Positions 37,885 to 50,380 of a stretch of DNA of 64,000 bases are shown in pieces. The stretch is from Rhopalosiphum padi. Its lineage: Eukaryota; Arthropoda; Insecta; Hemiptera; Aphididae. The stretch covers positions 17,732,001 to 17,796,000 of the forward strand of contig NC_083600.1 of the NCBI RefSeq assembly GCF_020882245.1, in the 5' to 3' direction. The notes beneath the pieces are model-generated. The model had not been told where the DNA came from. It worked only from the letters and a program-made list of their open reading frames with translations, and did no database searches. Both the position numbers and the translations under genes were made by a program. Every line of letters starts with the position of its first letter. The stretch's first letter is position 1.

Positions 37885-40800
37885 CTAAAACAAATTTCAA
37901 ATAAATATATTAAAATTATGTTTATCTAATGAAGTGTTTATATTTAATTTCCAAATGAATTGACTTAATAAACTTAACAATACACAAACATCTCTATTTT
38001 ATCTATTGGAAATAATCATAGGAACAATAATATATTTTTTTTTTTTAAATTTTGTACAGCTTATAAAAATAAAGGCAAATATTTAATAGTTCATAAGTAG
38101 AGATGCCATTTGTCTCGATTTCACTGGGATACTGCCAGTTTCAAGCAATAAGTCTCGATTGGGACAAAAAATAATATCAGTTTCATGAAATTTCCTGTGT
38201 TTTAAAATGATAAGTGTGGTTATACGACGGTTATTTGGAACAAAAGTTTGATATACATATTATTATCAGTAATTAGGCCGAATTGTATACATCATCCAAA
38301 CGTCATATGGCTGATTTTAGAAATTCTGTCGTTTACTTCAATTGACCTTTTATCCATCATAATGATGGTTGGAATAATTTTGTTCTATTCATAAATATGT
38401 TATCGATTAACTACTTTGTTTTGATCATAGAGTAATATTAAAAAAATAACTCAAATAAAAGAACTATAATCTTATTATTATCTTAATAATTATAAATCTT
38501 ATTATATTATAATCTTTGTTATATTTAAAATGATGAGTAAACAAGGAGCTGGGGCGGTTTATTTTTCTCAGGTAAAGGTAATGTATACAAATAATAATGA
38601 ATATCAAAGTAGCTAATGGGTACATACAAAGTTCAAATGTTTGGAGGTGTCAGAAACTTACACTCTTAAATTAAAAAACTCAAGATTACTATATAAAAAC
38701 TAGGAGAAAATCTATATATAGTTTACTACTCAAACTGACAAGTTAGTGTTTGTGTATAGAAGAGTAAATACTAAATACTTTCACAACACTAAAAATGTTG
38801 TTGTCCGTAATGTTATATATATACATACATATATAAATCCTTATTGATAAATAAATAAAAATCAAATTTTTGTGATACCCAGACGCCCAGTGTAAATGAA
38901 AAATAGTTATTTTAAAACCAATTGATAACGAATACAAAATATATTTTGAATTTAGTAAATGTATAAAAAATATTTAAAACAAGTGTTTTATTGAAAAGCA
39001 TAACAAAATCAAACGATCAAGTTTGTTAATTCACTTCATTAACAAAAAACATGTTCTTGATGCCAATGCCTAAATAATAATAGATACACAAAACAGAACT
39101 TAAGAATGCAAAATGAAGAAATGATATATGGGATTTTCATGAAGATATGGGTTGATGATTGAAACATTAGAGCACCTAACTGTTTTAGTCCTGAATGGTG
39201 TAACATTTTTCGAGATGCATAATTGTAGGTCCAAATCACTTACTACAGTAAACTAGGACTTTATATGCCTCTCAAGGCTGTGCATTATTTATACATCTGG
39301 AGCAGACAATTTATAGATAAGACGAGGTATGGATATAAGACAACAGACATAATAATATTACAATAGTATCGAGGGTAGCGCTAGAAGTCGTACTTACATT
39401 CAATTTAAAAAATTAAAATAGCGATCGTTGTCGGCTGGTTGAAACCTAGTCGGCAGGAGCCACAAGTCTCATCAACATGTATTGTGGATTATGATTCGCA
39501 AAAAGGTTCGTAGGTAGCTGCTGCATGGTCGTCGCGCGTGCCAAAATAGTATTTAGAGCGCTGTGTACAGTGGACCGAAATTTGTGTATTGTGTATAAAT
39601 ATATATTATTATTATTAAACATTTATACGTGAATGAAGATAAACAGTGATTTTGGATGGCTTGATAACAAGGCACGCATGCGCAGAACCAAGTACCCGGT
39701 AACGCGGGAAAAAAAAAAAGACTGGCCGTGCCCGAGACAAAATCTGACGAGACTAGACACACCACCGACAGAGCGCACCACCTAAGTCAATCGAACTAAT
39801 GTTGATCAAAACAAATGTCTACGATTAAGACGGTTAAAACACGTTCAATATCAACGTTGGATCTTCTCCGATTGTAGATTCAAAATATGCACCAGGCCGA
39901 TGTCGGCGGATATTTGAACGAATTTTATACATATTTTCAGTTCTCTGAAATACTCAGCCGATAGAAAATTACCGTAATATTTGGATTGATTACTCTGAAT
40001 ACATTTTTAAATAATTTGGTACAATTGGTTTTTAGTTTTCGACACTTGTGACTGGAAGTTTTTCAAATATTGCGGTGGCGTGTAGCCAGATAGTAAAATT
40101 AACGTCGGCATTAAACGTGTTTCTGATGATTAAAATATAAAAGAATTGTATCTACAACAAAAAAAAATTTAAACATAAATACTTATTTGAATTATTCATT
40201 GTATTGAGTATCATGATAATGTAATTAATGAAATACTAAAATTAAAATAAATAGCATATCGCCATTGAATTTTAACCAAAAATTATAGTAAATTTATAAA
40301 ATTTTAAGTTTATTTTATACAATCATTATCTATAAATAATTTTAATAATTCACTGTTTTCAATAGGTACCAAATTTAAAATTTCATATATTTTTATATCA
40401 ATATTATTATCGACTTAATTTTTAAAGAATACTATGTTTAATAATTCATGATTTTTGATTATTTATATTGAAATTAGTGTAATCTTTTTTTGTCCAACAA
40501 TGAGTCAAATATAGAAATATTATCTTTTATTTAAGTAGAGTAGTCAATGTCGTACTAACGGATGGTGGGGATAAATCCCCCCCTTTCACCACAAATTTTT
40601 AAGAAGAATTAGTTCGTTAAGAAAATTTTAGACTAATAACCTACTAAAGTATATATGTATACACGATATTCTTATTTTTGTTCGGGACGTTCAGGTCAAT
40701 CAATTGGTTAATGGTTTATTTATTATTTAAAAATAAAAACCCCCAAAATTTAGGTCAAATATGCCACTGAACAAAGTTAAATCATTTTATTAATATTAAT

Positions 40801-42499
40801 CAATATGATAACAATATAATTTTAATTTTAAACAAATTAAGTTTTGGATAAACATTGTTGTTGGATGCGTTTAAGACAGTCGTCAAACAATTATATTTTT
40901 AGTAATAAAAGTCAAACGTCAAACGATTATAATATTATGTTCTAATAACATAAGTAATTTTAAAGACTAAATGGTTCACCTAGTCTTTAAGGTACAATAG
41001 TATTAAAAGCGTGCGTAATCTATCCATCTACGGAAATATTAGAATACAATGTATTGATGCAAAAATATCGATTTTCGTTTTTACTTGAAAATTCTACCAA
41101 AAAAACGTTTTATTATAAAATGTTAATCATAATTCATAGTATGATTCTAAGATGGCGCAAAATTAAAAACCGTTGATCTTAATTCTTATTGTACATAGTT
41201 GCAGAAGAGAAGAGTATAAATCGAGCATAAAAACATTATAAATTAATAACATCAAAATATTCAAACCTGGTGTTCAATATTTGTGTTTTAACTATAAAAA
41301 TAGATATATTATATACCTGTACAAGTATATTTTGCGATTTACAATTACATTGTCGACAAATCTTTATTTAAAAATAATTAACGCGATAGAATTAGACAAG
41401 TATTGATGATATCAAGTATAATATTAAATAACTATAAATAAGTAGGTACAATAATTTATTTATAAACGAAATATTAATTATAACTTAATATATTTTAATT
41501 TTTTTTTTCTGCTTTAACGTTAAATAAGTACTTAATAATACCTTGATTAATTTTACTTACTACTTACAACACCTAATATACATAATACATATTTTTTGTG
41601 CCACAATTAAATCAATTGATTTTACAATATTGTGAATTGCAATTAGCAATAAAATAAACTTATTAATTAGTTATTATAGTTAAAATTAGTTTTTTTAAAG
41701 AACCTAATAAACGAATTAAAATTAATAAAATAATAATTTAATATTTATTAAAATAAATGAAAAATAGACAATAGTTGAAAAAAAACCGTATAACGCAGAT
41801 AGATTACACTATAATATAAGTATAATAAGTTATGTATCCGTGAGTAAAATAATAATACATTATTTTATATATATTAATGAAATAAAATAAATATCAATAT
41901 AATAAGTAAGCGTCCAATAAGATCAATAATAACAATATAATATAATATTATGACGTTACCTAAAGAGTAATGCACAACCATAATACCGATCCAAATGATT
42001 AGTTCTTGTTTATATGGTTTATTTTTAAACCGTTTCTAAACAATTATATAAATAATTTAATAACTAATGGTAAGTTTCAATTTTTCGACCGATTTAATAT
42101 TTCAATTTTCAAATACGTTTTTATTAAAAGTAGGTGATATGATTACGTTTTAAGATCAGGTTTAATAAACGACGATAAAGAGCTAAATAAGTAATATCTC
42201 ATACATTTTATCAAAATCGTAATAAAATATTTTCGAAACTTATTATATCTTATATACAAATAACAAGTATAATATATATATATATATATTATATTATGCA
42301 ATATGTACCTATATTGTTGTTGTCGTTCGTAACGATCACTAAAAACCCGTTCATCGCGACAAAACACGCGCACGTGTATAAATCGCGTACGATATTAAAA
42401 ACGGTATTTCAATTGAAATCCTTCAATAAAATACTTAAATAGCAGGGTATCGCGTACACAGTAATGTCATGTCTACTGTAGTTTTACTTACTTTAAAGT
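37885..42499. other. AT-rich upstream and intergenic DNA, no gene supported
   Basis: The stretch around 39400-39790 is GC-richer and contains several CpGs; on the minus strand a GTAAGT donor (39392-39397) would end a leader exon, so this may be the promoter region of the 823-aa gene. Elsewhere only short ORFs without homology or splice support are present. A TA dinucleotide run lies at 42272-42290. Confidence 0.45.
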
Positions 42500-43010
42500 A
42501 TTTAGTAGTCACCTGTCGCAATCCACGCCCGCGGTCCGAACTCCGAGCAGCCCGAGTGTCCGACGACCGGCAAAACAACAGAACCGTCAACCGCGTACGA
42601 CAACAACGTGTGTAACGACTATGAATAGTATGAATATACACGACAATAACAATGAACAACGATAACGTGTGTACAAGACGCGAGAGAGCGTGGTCGCGAC
42701 CGGGCCCGGCGCGTCGCGGTGTTTCTACGACGCGGTGTCGTCGTCGTCGCCGCGGTGCAAACGTTATGGTACCCTGTTATCGCGGTATCAAACTTAACCC
42801 TCGGCGCTCGGTTTAATCCGTGGTTTAATACTCGGAAAACTACTCCGTCGGCGGTCAGCCATAATCTGCGGGCCGGCAGGACGGGTCGGGATTATCACGG
42901 GCGGGCCCGATTGCCAGCTGGTGCAGCTCGCATTGCGCCGGGCCGACGGCGACGGACCAGGGTACGATGAACGCAACCGACCGACCGATAGTCGCCGCGC
43001 GCCACGATTA
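42500..43010. promoter_or_regulatory. CpG-rich island, probable promoter/5' exon region
   Basis: This is an abrupt GC- and CpG-rich block inside very AT-rich DNA, with strings such as CGACCGGGCCCGGCGCGTCG near 42700 and GTCGTCGTCGTCGCCG near 42737. ORFs on both strands here (for example 42719-42970) have no recognisable domain and look like by-products of composition. The likeliest role is the promoter or untranslated first exon of a gene whose coding part lies elsewhere; direction is unknown. Confidence 0.45.
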
Positions 43011-44559
43011 TAATATTATAATGATAATAGTATTACATAGGTGATAAACGTAATATGTTTGTTGCTGTTTATTGGCCGGCATCCGGATTTCTACGCGAAG
43101 TGTATTATTATGATTTTAGGTTCTCTGTGACAGACAAAAAATTGCCAAGTACATAATTCGTTTCGTGTAACAGATACGATCAAAGGCGGAACTTTTAATT
43201 TGTATTTTTTAGCATTTTCAAGTGATGTTATTATTTTTTTTCCAATTTTTTAGTGCAATTATTAATTAACTCACTACACACGCTTTGAGCGTAAATTAGG
43301 AAATTAAAAAAATTGTATTAAAACATCTATGTTTTTAGGTATTTTTCATCAGTATTAAATGTCAATCATTTTGTACACGAATGCCATAACGTTTTTATCT
43401 ATCTCCCATCTCTATCAATTATCGGGTATGGTAACAAATAACAACTTATTGGTCAGTTGAGATAATATGTCGCGATTCACGATTGCGCAATTGTCCGGTA
43501 TCCTGTTTATTTATTATGCGTACCGATAAGTTTGGTATTTACTATTTTGTTTTTGTATTGTTATTAATTTAATTGAGATAAAAATTCCGAAAGTGAAGTG
43601 AAACTGTCGTTTATCTATTGTTTTTGTAGTCGGGTCGTTGAGTGTCTATAAAAAAAGTTTTGGTAATTTTCTAAGGGCATTTGAAACGTTTCGTTTTTAG
43701 CACGGTTACTTCTAGAAAATATGAATTACTGGTTGCATCCAAAAACCGCACAATTTTGATTTTGACCTTAAAAAGGTCGATAGACAAAAACCGCACAGCT
43801 TATCGGTCATTTTATAACAAATTACCGTACATTTAGAATTTTAGAATGGGTTAAAACCACACTCTATATTTAGTGAAAATAGTGAAATGATAAGACTATA
43901 AGATAAGTACTATACAATAATCAAGTCTTTAGGTGCCTAAGAGCATTTGTTTTAATTTTGGGAAGAATTTTAACGTGATGGAGATCGTATAAAATTTTTA
44001 AATGACGTCGGCAGTCGTTTTTAACCTACCAAAATTGTACGGTTTTTGAAGTCAACGGAACTACTGACGGAACCGTAACACAATCTGACCGGGTGATGAG
44101 CCGCCGATAGCTAACCTGTATATCTTAAACCGTGGTTTTTAGGGAGTTTTTTGGTTATTTTGTAAAGTATTTTCTCGATAGTAGGTTCCCAATTTTTATC
44201 AATTTATCATAAAGAAATGAAAATTGCGGATAAAATAAATTGAAAACAAAAAAAAACAAATGTGAACGCAGCTTGTCCAAAAATTATAACACTGATAACA
44301 AAAAAAATGTCATAACAAATACATTGGAAATTTATTGAAAAAGTCCGAAGTCTATATAGCTTACATTCTGTTTTTACTGCAACAGCTTAACGGAGCGTAT
44401 TTTTAGAACTTATTATTTCGACGTTACTCGAACATAAAACAGTGAGTACCTGTTGGCTATTGAATTTGATGGAAAACGCTGCGCATAGCAAATAGCAATA
44501 TAATATAATAATGTAAGATATAAACATAATAATATGATAACGCTACTGTCATTGCGGTA
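43011..44559. other. AT-rich spacer between two CpG-rich islands
   Basis: I see no coding exon, transposon end or RNA gene. Around 43780-44100 the sequence is less AT-rich and has scattered CpGs, which could be regulatory, but nothing specific can be named. Confidence 0.35.
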
Positions 44560-44970
44560 GGCAATCGACCGCGGCGACGAAAGACCGAGTGGCGACACGA
44601 CGGATGGTGCCCTGGTATCGTCCGTCGAATTTAGCGGCGCACGAGCACCGTCACTGAACGGTTCCGTGTCCGTGTCCGTGTCCGATCCGGCGCATTTGGC
44701 AACGGCGGCCGCGTAAACGGCCCGTCAGTTATCGTTGTGTTGTCATATTTAATTATCCGAAATGACGCAGTCCCAATGCGGAACCCGACCTAAACTAAGA
44801 GTTAGGTTAGGTCCTCGTGTACCGGGATCGCATGTTAGTCGTCGCCGCCGAATCTCCGAGACCGAGTTCACTGACGGTGGCAATCTGCTCATCGTGCCCT
44901 GGTCGTTCAACTTGTCACTTTTGCACCATCGACATTCGTTCCGAGCTCCGACCGTATCCGCCCATTGATT
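44560..44970. promoter_or_regulatory. Second CpG-rich island with GTGTCC hexamer repeat
   Basis: A second CpG-dense block contains three CCGTGT units at 44664-44681 and the sequence GGCGGCCGCGTAAACGG near 44704. Three overlapping ORFs on both strands lack recognisable domains. Composition, position and the gene-empty DNA on its right suggest a promoter or first untranslated exon of a large gene extending to the right. Confidence 0.4.
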
Positions 44971-46962
44971 ATATATATATGTATATATATTTTTCAATGT
45001 ACAAAAACTCCCGCCAACGTATAATATTTTTATTGTATATTGTTGGCAACAATTGATAATCGATATAGACGCTTTCTTTTACGACGATAGGCATAATAAT
45101 ATGACCGTAATATATATTAAGCAAATCTTAAGTGAAATAAGAAAATCCTCACGATTTAAAACCAAAATTTGGTTACGTTTTATTTCTATACATATAATGA
45201 AAACAAAGAGACGTACGTTGTTTTATCGGATTTCTTCTGAAAAAATTATTTTTTGATGTATCATGTATGATGTATGTATTGGTTGTCGATTTGTTAGAAT
45301 ATATTGGGAAAGAATGTGTCATACTGTCATACGTAAACTCTTAAACATTTTTTTCAACGATTTTAGACAATAATATGTAAGTATATTGAATGAATTTAAA
45401 ATAATAACTCATTATTTTTGGGATCCCAAGTAGAAAGCTGAATTTTACAATGTATCATGTGTGTATGTTTTTTTGTGTATATCTGTAAATACTTATTAGT
45501 TATTAAAGCGATAAAAAATGCTTCAACTTCAATAATTTCAATATCTTTAATGGTAGAAAAGTGAACCTACTTGGTAATAGTAGTTATAAATACTTCATTA
45601 ATTTATTATTAAATGGATGAAATTTGGTAACAGATGTGTGGTTCATTTTGTTGTCAAAAAAAAATTTAAAAATGTATTTAACACATAGTTGAAGCTGTTG
45701 TTCGCGATTCATCTCTTGAAACCTTGCTGATTGTCCAATTACAATAATAAAAGGAAACATCATTATGGTTGTCTTGTATTCGGTATTTTAAAAATAATTA
45801 AAAACAAAAATCATATATGACAGTGATATCTACCGACGAAAAAACGCGTTAACATTTAAAAAACGAGTGGTTTTAAATGGTGAGTCGTTATTGTATTATT
45901 TATTTAAATTTAAATTTTATATTTTCACTGTAGATTAAATAAAAACAAATTGTGCACTCAGTCTATGAACTAATATATCTAAGTTTATCTTTGAAGATAT
46001 CTTCGAAGACCACGTTTTGGTTTATATTCGGGAAGTTGGGCCCTTAGCCCTTAGGGCCATTTTATTAATCTTCAGTTAAAATAATTTAATCTTCAGTAAA
46101 CTAGAAAATAGAAACATGGTTTTATCATCACTCAATTAATATTTTAACCGGACTTAAACTGCAAATCAATTAATTTGAGATATTTGACCAGTTAAAGAGT
46201 AACTATAGAGATTAGGTACAATATTATCAGATTATTTTGATACATGATTACATTTATTTTTTGATTTTACTTTTAATTTCAAGAAAAAAAATTTATTTAA
46301 ATCATATTAATATACTAACATATTGTTATATAATATTTTTTCTATTAGTCTTTTCAATAATGAATATTTCACGATAAAAAAATTACTCTTTAATAAAAAT
46401 TAATACAAAATACAAATAAATCTTTAATAATTGGGTTTGTAGTTAATATTTTAATAATTTTTTGAGAAAATTTATTACAGTCACAGATATGTTAAAAATA
46501 TTTGCTTCACCACTTGTCAGATTCACAAGTCATCACTGGGTAGTGGGTTAGACAGTAGACACTAGTCTATACACCACACACGTCATGTTCGTAATTATTT
46601 ACTACAATAATAAATTGATAACAGAAGGGTATACTCACGACAGTGATGTATTCAAATTGCCTAACTAGAACGCCGAGCGGTCCAAATTTTTTTGTTGAAA
46701 TATCTTAATAGTCTAATGTAACTTGTAAGACCATTGCAGTCAAAAAATTGGAGATAAAAATTGGACATAGAATTAAAATATATGTTTAATATCTGATTTT
46801 ACTTAAAATGTTTGATTTGTAGTTATAATAAATTAATAATCACAGTATGACTGGTCTTGCAATAATTTTGAATTGAATTATTAAAAAATAATTAATAGAT
46901 AATAATAAATTATTAAAAGAGAAACATTGCAATACTTTGAGTAATTATAGTTTTCTCGATTT
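44971..46962. other. AT-rich non-coding DNA with the first copy of a duplicated block
   Basis: No exon is supported. The block 45628-45990 recurs in diverged form at 50034-50380 and is described as a repeat. Confidence 0.4.
45628..45990 (+). repeat. Diverged direct repeat, copy A
   Basis: It shares collinear blocks with 50034-50380: GGTAACA then ATGTGTG, TTGTCAAAAAAAAA, TATTTAACA, TTGAAGC, GAAACATC, ATTTTAAAAATAA, TATTTTCAC, and finally TCTAAGTTTATCTT. Order and spacing are conserved over about 360 bp. No terminal inverted repeats or ORFs were seen. Confidence 0.6.
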
Positions 46963-47025
46963 CCCAACGACCCTATTGAATACACCAGTTCTTGTCCGAT
47001 CACTGAAGTTAAGCAAAGTCGGTCA
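46963..47025 (+). pseudogene. 5S rRNA-derived fragment (5S pseudogene or SINE3 head)
   Basis: The segment begins CCCAACGACC and continues TTGAATACACCAGTTCTTG, TCCGATCACTGAAGTTAAGC and GTCGGTCA. This follows the 5' half of animal 5S rRNA, with a short internal deletion after CAACGACC and point changes. The match fades after the GTCGG block, and no intact 3' half is present. It is either a retroposed 5S pseudogene or the 5' head of a 5S-derived SINE; no SINE tail was recognised. Confidence 0.75.
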
Positions 47026-48100
47026 CATACATACATTATTAATTATTATAAAATCAATATATTCATCATTTCGCTCAAAATCTAAAATATTTCAAATGTC
47101 TATGTGAATAGTATAAAAAAACCAAAACAATTTCTAAATTTTAAATTGTTTAGAAAATAAATTATTATATATTATGAAAATTTGGTGAACATTTTGACCA
47201 GATAATTAAAATCGATTTTAAGTAAATATTTCCATTTAATATTTATGGTTGTGTTTCACATTGAAAATCGTCTTTTGAAAAAGTATAATTTGTATTTTTA
47301 TTGGCTTATAATACATTATTGCCTTACGAAGACATTTTTAATGAAGTAATATCATACACATGAGAATTTATATTATTTGAACCTTACTCAACAGTTAGTG
47401 AATTATTTATTTAGACGTAGGTATAGTTGCAAAATTTTATCCTTGTAAGTTGTAATAAAAACACATTATGTTATTATATAACAAAAAAAAGTGTGTAACT
47501 AGTGTGTATACTCATAGTTATTGTAAAATATTAAACAAAATTAGACAACTTTATAAATATAACGTAATACAATTGCTATTTTTTTAATTATTATATTATT
47601 TTATACTAACTGGAACTTTACACAAGTTTATTTCAATATTTTTTACGTATTTTTTTTTTTGTATAACTGTATACGCTGTAGTTTATATATATGATATTAT
47701 GATAGTTGTTAAACCTCTAATACTATAATAATATAATGACATGGTTTTCTTGAATTTATTTTTTAAATATTCACTGATATTAAAATTAATTGTGATAGTT
47801 CATACAACTGGTATGTGAATTAGGCCCCAGAAATTAGAATGACTATGAATAAAAATAAATTATCTTAAATTCTGCAGTTTACGATAATATTTTATGTTAA
47901 CACAAAAACAACAGCCAATTGTTCAATATTTATATATATACAATGCGTTTCACTTGTGACTTGTAATCTTAAACACCCGTCCGCGGCCAAATGTATAGAT
48001 GTATTATTCTTTACTATATTATACACTGATCTATTTCCTGACCATAAACTTTAAAATTATTTGAATAATATTCAAATTCTATTATATACTATATATTATA

Positions 48101-48745
48101 TACGGGGTGATTCTTTATCAAGAACCACTCATTATTTCAAAAAGTATTCATGTTTTTGAAAATATTTTTTTACATACTTTCAAGTTGTTAAAAAATCAAC
48201 GTTTTTATTCAAAAATTATATTTTTGAATATTTTTTATCTTTATATTTTTTTAAGTTTTTTACTTTTTTGAATGACAACATGGAATTTTAATTTCATATT
48301 CCAAAGCAGAATAATTTTTTGAGTATTTTGATACATAAAAATCGAATTTAGGGTGAGTAGTTTATGAGTTATACGTATTTAAAGTTTAGACAAGCGGAGT
48401 AATAGTCAATAGACAAACATTTTGAGGGGTAACCCCGTACCACTCCACTCCACGCATCAAAATTTAAAATACTTATAACTCATAAACTACTCACCCTAAA
48501 CTAGATTTTTATGTATCAAAATACTCAGAAAAAGGTTAGGTTAATCTTTGGAATATGAAATTAAAACTCTATGTTTTCATTTAAAAAATTAAAAAACTTA
48601 AAAAAAATTAAGAATAAAAAATATTTAAAAATATTTTTTTTAAAACGTTTATTTTTAACAATTTGAAACAGTGTAAAAAATATTTTCAAAAACATGAATA
48701 CTTTTTGAAATAATGAGTGGTTCATGATAAAAGAATCACCCTGTA
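48101..48745. mobile_element. Long-hairpin MITE (645 bp)
   Basis: Arms of roughly 290 bp (48101-48390 and 48456-48745) are inverted near-copies around a loop of about 65 bp. The left end TACGGGGTGATTCTTTATCA matches the reverse complement of the right end, TACAGGGTGATTCTTTTATC. Inner arm ends also pair: GGGTGAGTAGTTTATGAGTT with its complement near 48477. TATA-like flanks are present, but no duplication is certain. It is non-coding; a transcript would form a very long double-stranded stem. Confidence 0.82.
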
Positions 48746-49053
48746 TATAGTATATAAATATTACTATTAATGATTAATTACAATTTAAAAATAAATAGAC
48801 ATAATATTACCTAACTGCATAAATTACAGTCCGAATTTCTAATTATATTAATCGTAAGATATGCGAAAACTGCAATAGTTTTGATTTGTTTTTGTTTTGT
48901 TTTTGAGTTCGTGCACACTAAGAATATTTTCCATTTTAAATAATTGCGTATAACATATAATCTACTGTAGTACTGTAACTTACCAGCGATTTATATAACA
49001 TACAATTTTTTTTGATTAGATATGATATCTACCCATAACTAATGCAATTTTAG

Positions 49054-49139
49054 GTGTCATGTCAAGTTCAGATTCCGATAATTCCTTCTATAGTACCTCA
49101 GATAAAGAAAATAATCTAGACTACGAAGACTGTGTGTAA
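49054..49139 (+). other. Candidate orphan exon or micro-ORF (26 codons)
   Basis: A good acceptor (AATGCAATTTTAG) precedes an ATG at 49059 that opens a 26-codon frame rich in serine and acidic residues (MSSSDSDNSF start), ending TAA at 49137. It could be a first coding exon if the overlapping GTGTAA is used as a donor, or a chance frame. I cannot link it to a gene. Confidence 0.25.
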
Positions 49140-50033
49140 AGGAACCTAGAATTGTTTTCAATTTTTTGTTGTTTAGGAAAGCGGGTTATTATAATGTTAG
49201 AAAAAATAGATAAAGTTATTTTAATTTTAATAATTTAAAATATTTTTTATTATTAAACTTTAGAAAACAAGAATTTTTTCATCCATTTTTCCAAATATTA
49301 TGAGTTATGACAATGGATATTATTCCATAGTGAAATTATTGATTATCAATTTACTATTATATCTGGATCTATAATTATTAAAATGTATAATATTCCTCTG
49401 ATTTAAAAAACATCATATAAGCTAGTTATTTCAAAATTAATTAACAGACAAAATGTATTAATATGAATTAACACGGAGTAAACCATCTTACATTATATGC
49501 AACGGCCAAACTACTGTTCTAATAAATTTAGCACGTTTGTCTTACTTTAAATAATTTCAAAACGTATATTCTCGGGAATGGCATGCGTACACGGACACGT
49601 CATCAACGTCGGGCACTATAGGTTATGTACCTATAGATATTTAAACACTAATAATTAATTACATATTATAATATAGGCTATTATAAATTTATAATATACA
49701 CGTCCTCATGAACTATATATTACTGATAATAACAGTGATAAATGGGATAGATAAACAGAGATAATCAGTCTTACCAAAAACACGCTTTTAAATCTATATA
49801 TGGTCTAATATGGTCAATATCAATGATAATTTGCGGATATTTGGATTGAATACGATATTATTTCTGATACGTTATATAGACAGTAAAAATAAAGCAAAAG
49901 TCGAAAAATCATTAAATACAACCTACCACAATGAGTAACTAAACTTGCTTTAGAAACATTACGTAAATATCGTTGTTGAAATTTGAAAGCAATGAAGGTA
50001 TGGAAGATTTATTTGAGCCACTCAGTTGGTTTT

Positions 50034-50380
50034 AGGTAACAAATGTGTGAACTTTTTTCGATTGTCAAAAAAAAAGTATTTAAATAATTATTTAACATAT
50101 TATTGAAGCCGAGTTATTCATTATACATCTTTAACTCTTAATGTGATTGGACTATCACAATAAAACAAAGAAACATCGTAATAAGTGTTGTAGTTGTTTT
50201 GGAGAATCAAAATTTTAAAAATAAATTAAAAGCAAGTATCGTACATGATGGCGTCTTCCATAACGACGAGAGGAAACTCGTTAAAATGTATAAAGGACCC
50301 AACTGTATATATTTTCACCACGGAATAAATAAAACCAGATTGTGACAGTACATGGATTAATAGTTATCTAAGTTTATCTT
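50034..50380 (+). repeat. Diverged direct repeat, copy B
   Basis: This is the partner of the block at 45628-45990, 4.4 kb away in the same orientation, with the same order of conserved short blocks. It has accumulated many substitutions and small indels. Confidence 0.6.

Noticed and set aside
38533..38575. ATG-initiated frame (MMSKQGAGAVYFSQ) followed by GTAAAG
   Set aside because: It looks like a small first exon, but no partner exon was found, the promoter side is AT-rich, and the frame is very short.
42719..42976. Opposed ORFs on both strands in the first CpG-rich island
   Set aside because: They have no recognisable domain, arise from GC-rich composition with few stop codons, and overlap on opposite strands.
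44749..45056. Three overlapping ORFs in the second CpG-rich island
   Set aside because: Same reason: composition leaves frames open on both strands; there is no family motif or splice support.
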